Positions 53,820 to 63,590 of a stretch of 64,000 nucleotides of DNA are shown in pieces. Position numbers and translations under genes: made by a program. This DNA is from Stratiolaelaps scimitus (taxonomy: Eukaryota; Arthropoda; Arachnida; Mesostigmata; Laelapidae), in the NCBI GenBank assembly GCA_019614645.1, contig JABWDB010000011.1:7699501-7763500 (forward strand). Reading direction: 5' to 3'. The notes below the pieces were generated by a model that was given only the letters and a program-made list of their open reading frames with translations, was not told the DNA's origin and did no database searches. Position 1 is the first letter of the stretch. Each line of letters starts with the position of its first letter.

Positions 53820-53893
53820 CGGAGTGTTCAAGATATGTCGCGTCCGAATCGGAACGCAGAGCTACGAGGGTACACGACATACGGAAGAAAATT

Positions 53894-53913
53894 GTATATA
53901 TATTAATATAATA

Positions 53914-53958
<45 letters not shown>
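53894..53958. repeat. (TA)n microsatellite
   Basis: Degenerate start (TATATTAATATAATAATTG) then a pure run. Confidence 0.9.
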
Positions 53959-53961
<3 letters not shown>

Positions 53962-53995
53962 TTTAATGATTATTAGATATGCATTTCATTGATTT

Positions 53996-54290
53996 GCCCC
54001 CCAGCCGATGATCCTGTTGGTTATGGGGCCTCCCCCAAAAGTCTATATCTAAAGTGAAGACCTCTATCAGAACGGTGGCTTGGACGGCCAAGTCTCAAGC
54101 TATCGGAAGCCAGAGACCGCCGATTCGAGTCCCGCTGCATGACATGTAAGAGAACTTAAGCTTTATACAATTGCAGCTCCTTTAATAAACCAATATACCT
54201 TTATCTATACTGGAAGATCACGACAATTCCCTATGAAGGGTTATTAAACAGACCAGCAGAGCGATAAGTTCAGCATAACCATAAGTAACT
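53996..54290 (+). repeat. Older interspersed repeat, split by a SINE (copy A)
   Basis: Left part GTCTATATCTAAAGTGAAGA and right part (from 54205) GGAAGATCACGACAATTCCC, GGTTATTAAAC, CCAGCAGAGC correspond to a contiguous copy at 54880-54995. Confidence 0.6.
54072..54204 (+). mobile_element. SINE, full length, inserted into an older repeat
   Basis: Head AACGGTGGCTTGGACGGCCA, box B-like GATTCGAGTCCCGC, body and short tail. The host repeat is split at this point, with TCTAT on both sides as a probable target-site duplication. Confidence 0.85.
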
Positions 54291-54879
54291 ACAGCTGACC
54301 TTGCCCTGGCGGGCGGCGGTGAACTCTAATCCCGCTCGTGATGTGTTAATTTTTGGAAGATACGAGATTCGGTGGTTTCTGAGTTGAATGAGCGTCCGTA
54401 GTAGCCTTCGGCTCCTGACCGACGCCCTGACTCTTTTCGGCTCTTAAATTATTTTAATTTAGTGTTTTTTTTTACTCCGTGTTTTTCAACATATTGACAC
54501 ATAATTGTCATTACCTCCAAAGCAATCGACTTCAGGTATAAGAACACCTATTGCTTGTTTGTTCAGGTTACCGAGACGTAATCAACTAAGCTTATAGAAC
54601 AGCCTGTCAATATTTTGTATAATGAATAACTCTATAATTAAATTGGATTAATTGAATTTGTCTAACTAAAAGAAAACCATAGCGAAATAAAAATATACAA
54701 TGCCACCAAAGGATGCCCCTTGTCGAAGTGAACAATTTCCCAATTGACATTGTTAACAGAAAGCCAAAGGAAAATGTCGAAAAACGACGAAGACAGAGAA
54801 ATTCTTAGTGGGAGGTTTTTGGTTTTTCAAATGAAAAAATATTAACGCATCATTCACCATTCTGAATATAGCGGCTTAG

Positions 54880-54995
54880 ATGATTATCGGGCCGTTCCCA
54901 AACTCCATATCTAATGTGGGGACCTATGTATTGGAAGACCACGACAATTCCCTATGTAGGTTTATGAAATCGTCCAGCAGAGCAAACACAATGAT
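54880..54995 (+). repeat. Older interspersed repeat, uninterrupted (copy B)
   Basis: TCCATATCTAATGTGGGGAC then GGAAGACCACGACAATTCCC and CGTCCAGCAGAGC. Serves as the empty-site relative of copy A. Confidence 0.6.
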
Positions 54996-56239
54996 AAGAG
55001 ATATACACTCGCCGATTGATTAGGATTCGCCATGCGTAACGTGCACAATTCAGTGGTCGCAGAGGGAAGTTTTCTTTTAGAATCTGCAGAAAGGAGTTGT
55101 GGTTCTCTGCAAGTGAGTGTACATTTCTAGCATAGAATCTCTTTAGGGAGCAACTTGAGCTTGATGTAGGTATTACCTTGTGCCCTTTTCTGAACCAAGT
55201 GTTTGAGTGGTGTTTAACATGGTGTAGGAGAACGCACGAAAGTAAACGCCTCGAGTAAACAGACCATTCAAAAATAGGTGGTTTTTAGCACTTGTGGAAT
55301 TACGGACATATATCGTCTGAACCGCGAACGGCCCTCAGAACGCCATGAGTCTGACCAGGTTCTGATGATCACGTCAAAGCGTCCATGCTCCGGCGGTAGC
55401 CAGCTGTCTAAGGTGAGACACGGTCGTATGCGAAAATCACACTGCCTCCTATATAATAGACACGGAGAACACTATACCATGATTACAGTTATAACAGAAC
55501 TATACAGAATTACAGCTTTATTTCTCCATCATCTCCTCGTGTCAATATACTGCCAGTGTCAGTAGCACTATCTACAAGAATTATCTACAGTCACTATCTA
55601 CAGTCTGGCGATCTGCTAGAGCGAGCCCTGTTGTTATACAGGGTACACAGTTTCCCACAGTTCCCCAGCTCTACTATGGCTTCTGTTCAGTGACCCCGAA
55701 ACCGCTCAAGAGTAGCTTTCGTTAACGTGACCGGGTAGCCGATGTTGTATCGGCTGCTTCTTTTCTTGCTTTGTGTTAAATATATTCCTCTCTTTTCTCC
55801 ATGGACATTTCCGTGTGATGTCGTACGAACCGTTGTTTGATCTTCATTTTCGCTAATCTCCATTTGTCTGTATTATGCTCTTGGGGTGAAAAAAAAACTG
55901 TGGCGCAAAAATATACAAATATATGTATATATATATATATATGCATATATCTATCTATATACAATTTCGGTATTCCATTGACACATGTACAACGAACGTC
56001 AACTGTTCGATGAACGCCATTGGACACAGTATGTTTGGAGACAGTTGACTGTGTCAGGCGACACTTGAGCAGTGTAAAAACTGCACTCCCATGAATCAAC
56101 CTCAATTTGAATGAATGAATCAATGTCTCGTCATGCGCATAACCTGTTCGAGCAGTGACTGCTTCGCATTGGCATCGCAAAACTCCACCTTGCCACGGTG
56201 GAGCCGTAGCACCACAAGAGGCTCGCGTTTCCCCTTCAA

Positions 56240-57828
56240 TTATTCCTTGAAGTTCCACGTCTGTCGACACATTGGACACTGCTGTTGGGTCTGCTGCGCC
56301 TGGATCCACTTCACGATGCAGTGAATATGAAAACAATGCGAGCACTTGCCCCACACGAGCGGGCAACCGTCACCCGGAAGTCGGCAATCGGGACAGCACG
56401 AATCGAACGGCATTCGGCAGATGCCTGTAAACGAGAACGGAACGGATAGACCCGTCAATACAATAGGACAATAAGTAAAGGTAAAGGTTTATCGGTTTAT
56501 TAAAGGAGCTGCAATTTTGCAATGCTTAAGCTCTCTTATGTGTGTCAACAGTCAACAAAGTGTCAACAGTTTGTCGACGCTCACGACGGTGGTCACAAAG
56601 CAAATGAAATATGGGTAGGATGCGCCGATGGTGTACATGAGGAGTTCAACAAACAGCTCTCCGCAAACAACTCCTTGCTAGTGAACTGAAATAAGGCTCA
56701 CGTTATTACTATGCTATGCCTGCCGATGGTATTGTATGGATATGCACAGAAATAAAGGCAGGCGCAAGTGAGGTTATGGCGTTCAAGGTCTAAAAATGCC
56801 TGTTGATTAACCCGTGCGCATCGGGTAGCAGAGCATACAGCCGGGAGATAATCTATGTATAGCTTAAATCGAAGCAGATAATGGTTTATTGTCTTGACCA
56901 AATTGATAGCTAGGCCACACCAATGCATCTTGAAGATCAGGCCAAACTCACTGCTGAGCAAAATATCGACAGCAGTTCATGTGTGAGAATTTGACATTAT
57001 TAAACTTACTCGGCAAGTGTGCTTCTCTCTCTCTCTCATAATATATATATATATATATATACATACATTTTTTTATGACGGATAATGTTCTAATGTGAAC
57101 GAAAAATTTTGGCTGATCAAGTCAGTCATAGTTCAACAACGCGCACGTCTGAATCGCCACTTTCTTACTGTCAGAGTTGTACATGATAGTTCTATTACTT
57201 CGTAATTAAACAATCAATCACGTGATTAGCCAAAACGCATCCGTGCATCCGTTTACGAACAAACAATTCGAGTCAGTTCGCAGTATAGATTTTGATTCGA
57301 CCCTAGGCGCTAGCCACCTACCGCAATTGTCGTCATTAGCCAACCACTTCCAAGTGGCTACCGCTGTCCACTCTGCAAAAATAACAAGAATCCGACATTT
57401 GTTCGTTAATGTAAGATTCAGAGAGATTCGATGTGTCGAGTTTTCCGCCAGTCAACATAAGGGGTACAGGTAGAGGTCATGGTTCGAATGGTTGAAGTAT
57501 TAATATATCCATATCGTTTCTAAGTATTATATCAAGGCACAATTGTGTGAGAACACCTCCAAGATTCAAGGATCGGCAGGGTCTCCTGGAAACACACGCT
57601 GGTCAAGCCCACTCCGTGTCCTGCCGTTTACCGGTGATTAATGTGACATTGTTATTGCTTGTTGCATTGGCGAATGGGGGACCTTTCAGGTCAGAAGCTC
57701 TGAATAAAATAACAAGAGATCAAATTTACGTAAAATGATGGAGGGTCTCTGCTGAAGTGACAATGACTGTCACGTGAGACGACGTGGTGCAACGGAAAAT
57801 AACACTCCCCATCTAAATTAAAGACGGT

Positions 57829-57876
<48 letters not shown>

Positions 57877-58725
57877 CCGTGAATTAGGGTCAGCCAGTTA
57901 CTCAGGACAAAATCGCACCTTGATCGTGCCACCAGATATAAAGAACCGTTTAAGGCAACGACACACACTCTACTAGCACAGTGGAGTGGTGTTCAACGAT
58001 AACTTTTTCACTAATTCTCAAGTTGTCAAAGTGCCTCTAAAGTTGAATAGTGTATGCGGAATAATCATTTATTCTACACACATATATATATGCAACCGTC
58101 TTAAATCTAGGTTGGGAACGTTAATATCACTGTCTGATACCATAGTAGACTATATATATACATTAGACTGTCATATCGACACTGATATTGTTAAATCGAA
58201 GACACTACTGAATTGTACAACGTTATCTACGAATTGCCCTCTGCTTTGTTCTGTGATGTTCCACTACGGTGCGCGTGAATATTGACAACATTCCCACGTA
58301 TATTCTCATCGTCATCACCATTATTACTATTATTGACGTCAGTTAGCTACCATTTAAGATGGACTCTCTTTTTTTCTACAACAAACCACAATGATAACTT
58401 CAGCACGACACGAATTCTCCCGCTGAATTGTGGAGTTTGCAAAGATTTGCATCAATCTGGAACAACATGGGCGTATATTATTTCTACTTATGCTCGAAAC
58501 AAAACGAAAGCTCCCTTAACTGAATTGTGGTTCGTGCCATTCATGAATGATGCGTGCATATCAGAGCAATGACATAACAATCGGCTCAAAGTTAAGGACA
58601 AAAATAATATGAAATGTAAAAAAAAATAGAAGGGGCGCAGCTCTTGGCCCTTCCAATCGTGAACGAGCGAACGAGTCGTCGAGTCCTCGTATGAGACAAT
58701 ACTCACTTTTAATTTTCACTCTCAT
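56240..58725 (-). CDS. ANAPC11: Anaphase-promoting complex subunit 11 (RING-H2), three exons
   Basis: Coding exons on the minus strand: 58725-58707 (19 nt), 57372-57322 (51 nt), 56424-56240 (185 nt including the stop). Together they give 84 residues, the usual ANAPC11 length. Donors are GTGAGT after exon 1 and GTAGGT after exon 2; acceptors end in TTTTTGCAG and GTTTACAG. Both introns are phase 1, so the frame stays open. The protein starts MRVKIKKW, then VATWKW, then NDDNCGICRM, as in other ANAPC11 and Drosophila lemming proteins. The zinc ligands are all present: C23, C26, C51, H53, H56, C59, C73, C76, plus C34, C37, C44 and H58 for the extra site. An ATG lies directly upstream at 58728, but 58725 has A at -3 and matches the family start. 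In the cell this subunit pairs with the APC2 cullin and recruits the E2. Intron 1 holds a MITE-like element, intron 2 a sense SINE. A possible AATAAA is at about 55516-55523. Confidence 0.95.
56474..56544 (-). mobile_element. SINE 3' half in ANAPC11 intron 2, sense orientation
   Basis: GTAAAGGTAAAGGTTTATCG then AAAGGAGCTGCAATTTTGCA and GCTTAAGCTCTCTTATGTGT. One hexamer is intact on the minus strand (AATAAA, 56501-56496); the other is GATAAA. Confidence 0.85.
57819..58104. mobile_element. MITE-like element carrying a (TA)n array
   Basis: Left end TAAAGACGGTTGCATATATA and right end TATATATATGCAACCGTCTTA are near-perfect inverted repeats of about 20 bases, flanked by TAAAT-like sequence. The interior includes a (TA)n of about 42 bases and GAATTAGGGTCAGCC...ACTCAGGACAAAATCGCAC. 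Lies in ANAPC11 intron 1. No coding frame. Confidence 0.6.
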
Positions 58726-59189
58726 CATAGGATGTCGAATTCGTTGAGATTGAGCAAGGGGTTGTTCGAAGGTAGCTTCTCCCGCTCGTCCGGCTGAACG
58801 ATTAATCTGCCCGTGACAAACATCTGTGTTCGGGTCCGCTGTAGGCCGAACTGCAGCCGGAGGTGCCCACGCCAGCGGAAGGCCTTTAACGTAGAGCGCG
58901 CATATTGTGCCCTTGCCGAACATCGATGTCGTGAGGTTCAACTATGGGGATATTTCATTGTAATGGACAGGCCAGGTCACCGAAACTGGCCGTGGCCGTG
59001 GCACATACGTGCGCCGAGTTGGATACAATTCAGTTGATATCTAACGTCCAACTACAAGGATCTTCTTCGCTTTGAATGTGCACACAAATTGTATTACTTA
59101 ACATCTCTGGCAAAAAAAACGAACTAACAAACAGAAAAAAGCCACCACATAGAATCGTTCGATTGCTATATATATATATATATTAAATA

Positions 59190-59396
59190 TAATAATCGTT
59201 TTTCGAGCTGACCCTCAGCTGTTCCCCTATGTGACAGGTCTCAGCTCTTAACCTTTTAGGTAAGGTAAAAAGGTAAAGGTTTTATTGGTTTATTAAAGGA
59301 GCTGCAATTTTACAATGCTTAACCTCTCTTATATGTCACGCAGATATTAAAAGGTTCTCGGGCTGACTGTCAGCCAAAAAAAAACTTTTAGGTATT

Positions 59397-59441
<45 letters not shown>

Positions 59442-60013
59442 CGACTGGACTGCTTGACAGGCGATTATATATACACATATATACGTTATGAATGCTTATA
59501 ACGCTCTACTAATTTTTGTAGACCGAATGTATACATGCCCTTTGTTATTAAAGGTGTTGTTGAAATTGAAAAAAAGCATATATATATATATATATATATA
59601 TACAATTGCTCCATATAGTCAAATATTTGCGGTAAAACCTAAACAGAATTAGTAAATAAAGCGGGTACAGAGCATGAATAGACGGACATTGCCCTAATTT
59701 TCCTCGTATTCCCGCTGTTGCAGCCATCGTTTATATCGATCGTCAAAGGCGCCGGTGTCGAACACAGTGCATAAGTTGGGGGTGCTCGCGTTTCCGACAG
59801 CACAATGTATACAGCTTTAATATTATTTTTAACCCTGGAGGTGCTATTACTTGAGCCATGGTTTGGAACCGCTTTTCGTAATGTATAGTATTTACATGCA
59901 CTTTGCTGTGCATAAAAGAGCGCTGCGGGTTGCCATAGTACTACCTAACGGTTAAGAGCTGAGGCCTGTCAGATAAGGGCGTGGCTGAAGGTCGGCTCGA
60001 AAAACAATTATTT
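59190..60013. mobile_element. Element with ~60-bp terminal inverted repeats
   Basis: Left end AATAATCGTTTTTCGAGCTG, continuing through CAGCTGTTCCCCTATGTGAC to AGCTCTTAACC (59254). The reverse complement of 59948-60013 reads AATAATTGTTTTTCGAGCCG and ends AGCTCTTAACC, roughly 85% identical over about 60 bases. The ~690-bp interior has a SINE, a second partial end-like segment (TTCTCGGGCTGACTGTCAGCC at 59352), (TA)n arrays and no coding frame. Looks like a non-autonomous foldback or MITE-type DNA element. The superfamily is not identifiable. Confidence 0.6.
59261..59343 (-). mobile_element. SINE 3' half inside an inverted-terminus element
   Basis: TAAGGTAAAAAGGTAAAGGT, GGAGCTGCAATTTTACAATG and TCTCTTATATGTCACGCAG. 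It sits just inside the left arm of the 59190-60013 element and so is probably younger than it. Confidence 0.85.
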
Positions 60014-60263
60014 CAACTAGCAAGGCGGAGTAAATCAATAAAAAACACAAAAAAATAATAAATATATATATACTTGATTTCACTTCTAGTTTCTATGACG
60101 TTGAAAGTTCTTTGCCGTTTTCGAACTGTGCGTAAATAAAGTGCAGCCTACAATAGGTTGCCTCCTGACCGGCCTTCTTTTTGATCTGAGCGAAATTTAA
60201 CGCTTCTGGACAGTGCCAGAAACATATAGGAATATAATAAAATTAACAAAATATAAAGCTGAA

Positions 60264-60330
60264 GATAAAGCTTTATTGGTTTATTAAAGGAGCTGCAATT
60301 TCACAACGCTCTCTTAAATACGCTCTCTTA
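60264..60330 (-). mobile_element. SINE 3' half abutting the receptor gene
   Basis: GATAAAGCTTTATTGGTTTA, then GGAGCTGCAATTTCACAACG and CTCTCTTA repeats. Starts 17 bases after the stop codon at 60347 and has the same orientation as that gene. Confidence 0.85.
60272..60285 (-). terminator. Double poly(A) signal of the receptor gene, supplied by a SINE
   Basis: Read on the minus strand the SINE body gives TTTAATAAACCAATAAAG. The two AATAAA hexamers start at 60285 and 60277, about 62 and 70 bases beyond the stop codon of the receptor-like gene. No other AATAAA lies between stop and SINE. Use as the cleavage signal is inferred. Confidence 0.6.
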
Positions 60331-60346
60331 TAACTGCTCGATTACT

Positions 60347-61597
60347 CTAGTAGTGGCTAGACGAATTAAGAACTGCCTTATTAGCGTTATTAATAGCTCT
60401 GATGACTCGCAGGTCGAACTGTAGAGACAGTGCACAGCAGGTTATGATTGTCGAAAAGAACGCTATCAGTGTGGCTAAATTTATCTGAAAACCCAGCCAC
60501 ATCTCGAGACAGTCCCGTGAAGCACTGAACGCAAGTTCGCGCCGAAGTCGCCGCAAACTCTGATACTCCTTATGGCCGAGAATGAGTGCACCCTCATAGA
60601 GCCGTCGTTCCGTCTCATGGCAGGTGCGCTCGAGCGAGGTGCCGGTACGGCATATATAGAATATTTCGACAAGCTTCAAGAGAGCGTCCGTCAAGATGCC
60701 AGACAGCTCCTCTCCAAGGCCATTCTTCGGGTAGGCGATTGTCAGGCCGACCTGCAGCGTGACGCTGCAGAAGATACTGACGAATTTGACGAAAATGAAC
60801 CTCTTGAAGAATCGGTTCGCAGTGGCAATCATTGAGCGTATGTGGCTCTTCCGTTCCACGATCATGTCGACGATGTCGCCACTGAGATCAGTTGGTATCG
60901 GGCAGATCGTCCTCGCGATCTCACCCAGCTCGCTGTTAACGTACGCCAGACACTGTAGGTAAATGAGCAACGCTGGCACCAGAATGTATGAGGTCACCTC
61001 ATTGCACGACCTCAGCAGAATGTCACGAGTGTCCCTCTCATCGGCCGTCTCGGATATCAACGAGGTCATCACCTGAGGCGCGTTCAGCAGACAGCCAAGA
61101 AACAGCGCGTACACGTCGAAGAACTCCCTTCTCCCCGCGTTGTCTCCAACGTTGGAAGGCCATCGTCGGCTGTTGATCGTCCGCTGGAGGTGTCCTAGTC
61201 GTCGAAAAATGATGAGAGCCGCCTCAAGTTCTAAAATGCTTACCGTCAAGTAGTATAAAAGTTCGACAATATCGAGAAATGTGCCTCGCTCTCTCCAGAC
61301 ATTGATGAGATAAGTTAGATTCTGGTAGGCAGCGTCCACTGCGAAGCACAGCAGGAAGACGAGTCTAAGGAGCCACGACAGCGCTGTTAGAATCACACGC
61401 CAACGTTTGACCAAGCCCGGCTTCGGGGAAGCTCCATAGATAACAAGAATTATCTCATATATACAGATACCGAGGATGTTGACGTATGCCCAGAGGGACT
61501 CAACGAAATGGGTCATTCGGGCCCGTTCAGACAGTGAAAACGGCCAACGTAGCCAGCGTTTTCGGGCTCGCACAACGAGTGCCGGCTGTTCGTACAT
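60347..61597 (-). CDS. Gustatory receptor-like seven-helix membrane protein
   Basis: 416 residues in one open frame with a real ATG (G at -3). Hydrophobic segments at about 35-55, 68-88, 105-132, 158-181, 201-222, 263-288, 298-318 and 369-392 fit a multi-pass membrane protein of arthropod chemoreceptor size. The last segment reads about 369-395 as GFQINLATLIAFFSTIITCC followed by ALSLQFD, which resembles the C-terminal TYhhhhhQF-type signature of insect gustatory receptors with TY replaced by TC. No signal peptide; the N terminus is basic, consistent with the inverted topology of this family. No intron is needed. The stop is followed after 17 bases by a sense SINE with two AATAAA signals, which probably end the transcript. 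Ligand and expression cannot be read from sequence. An alternative is another seven-helix family, but size, hydrophobic layout and end motif favour a receptor of this type. Confidence 0.75.
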   Translation of the reverse strand: MYEQPALVVRARKRWLRWPFSLSERARMTHFVESLWAYVNILGICIYEIILVIYGASPKPGLVKRWRVILTALSWLLRLVFLLCFAVDAAYQNLTYLINVWRERGTFLDIVELLYYLTVSILELEAALIIFRRLGHLQRTINSRRWPSNVGDNAGRREFFDVYALFLGCLLNAPQVMTSLISETADERDTRDILLRSCNEVTSYILVPALLIYLQCLAYVNSELGEIARTICPIPTDLSGDIVDMIVERKSHIRSMIATANRFFKRFIFVKFVSIFCSVTLQVGLTIAYPKNGLGEELSGILTDALLKLVEIFYICRTGTSLERTCHETERRLYEGALILGHKEYQSLRRLRRELAFSASRDCLEMWLGFQINLATLIAFFSTIITCCALSLQFDLRVIRAINNANKAVLNSSSHY

Positions 61598-63554
61598 TGC
61601 TAGCGGATTTTCGGTGGAGATCCCGCCGCTCGTTCAAAATGCGCCAACAACACCACCATCAGAGTGGTCAATCGGCAGTGTCCTTCGAAGCCTGTGGAAA
61701 CCACCACCACCACCAAGGTGACACGGACCAAATCGGACGCCACGCACATGAGAGCTCCAGGCATCGCTGCCAGGCAAGGCCTGCTGCAAAATATGGCCTC
61801 AAGCTTAAAAAGCACCCGATCTAAGAGGTGAAAAGTAGTCTCCTACTGCTAGAGAGCATCGTGACGGTGGATTTGAGTTCCTTATTCTGGGCTCCCTCGG
61901 ACGGCCGATACCACAATCTGCGACATCAGCTTCGGTTCATGGCTTCACGCGGTCGGCAGTGGGACGCGTTTCACCGTTGGCATTTCCCTGCCAGTGTTTT
62001 AACACCTTCGAACTTGAACTGATACCACGACGCGAACGGGGACTCCACCCTCGACGGGAAGGCCGACGCATACAGCGATCCTGCAATCGCGCAGCTGCAG
62101 TCAGCTCGTACATACACAGTACGCATACTGGCAAATCATAGACCGTCACCCGTTAGCAGAGACGTCCCACCTCGCCGGCGCGCTTGTCAAAGACTCTTGC
62201 GAAACAGCCGACCCCACCTTTCAGGAGCAGCATACGGCGGCCGGCGAGTCATTGTGCGCACAGAAATACGAAAGATTGCCCAACCCGACCGTGGCGTGCC
62301 GGCCTTCCGCGAGAATAGTCACACTAAGGATAAGAATAATAATAATAATAATAATAATAACGGGTCATTCAATAAATAAATAATAATAGTATGTCCACCG
62401 CTCGAGTGTCCTCTCTCGACTGGCTCATTACATCCACCGCTGCCTGCGCTGTTCGCCGCGTCCGCTGGTGACGTGCCGCCTGCATGGCAAGGGATGCTGT
62501 CAAGTTCGTATATTACTACGCCGAATAGGCAGCTTTGCACGGTGAAAACCACAATAATGATAGCTTGCTCTTCAGTCTGACATCGTTAAGTAGGCGCCGA
62601 TCGGCCGCCAACAATACCGAACGCGCCTTGCGGATACGAGACGGCACCCCGTGACACGACAATAGATCTGCCCAAATGAACTATTCATTATTCACGGACG
62701 AAATGGCGAGGCGAGACTGGGACGTGCGATGAGCGATATACCACGAGTAGCGTTATACGTCACTGTAGATGAGTTTGAAGATAACGCCTAGAAGGGGCTG
62801 GTGCAATTTTTGGTGATTTTCAAGCTTCCGCTTCGGGATTCGGCAATCATTTTGCTTGGCAAGAGCTGCCCGTTTCCTTCGTCTACCGTATATAAAAACT
62901 GAACTTTTTCGGGCTAACTCTCAGCCAACATTTAACGTCCACCGTACTATATCTTAATCTGTTATCATTATACTATCAATATTCGTTTCCTCTGCTAATC
63001 ACTCGTGCTGATACTGTTACGCCTTATCAGTGTCTCAGCTATGATGCCTGTTCGGTGAAGCGCGCATTTCAATGAAGGCCCCCTTCAACAACGTTAAGTA
63101 AGCGGGCTTGATACTTGATCAGTTCCATGCGGATGGACCCATGTCTGACGAATGTGATATGAAAATGATTATTAGGCTAATTAAATACTTCAACTCTGTT
63201 TTCTTTTTCTTCAAACCTGAATGCGCATTTATTTGTGTCTTCATTTCAGCCATCATCGTCATCATTATCGTTTCCGCCATCATCATCATCATCATTATAA
63301 TAATTACAATAATAATAATAATAATTCAATAATTCATTTTCGTGATTTCGCCCTCTCAAAATTTCGCTCGGCTTTGTCGTCGCCACATGTATCCTTATCT
63401 GCGAATTTCACTCATCGATATCCACGTGTTAATCTGTGGCAAACGTCTCAGTCGTCCTAAGATCTCGTAATCATAGCTTATTATCATCACTATCAATATT
63501 TCTATAATCGTAATAATAATAATAATTATTATTATTATTATTATCATTATTGAA

Positions 63555-63590
<36 letters not shown>

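Larger units (their letters stand above)
53820..56239. other. Repeats downstream of ANAPC11
   Basis: Contains the split repeat and its relative, one full SINE, and the likely ANAPC11 3' UTR (candidate signals AATATA at about 55784 and AATAAA at about 55520 on the minus strand). A minus frame at 55265-55440 is open but unrecognised. Confidence 0.6.
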
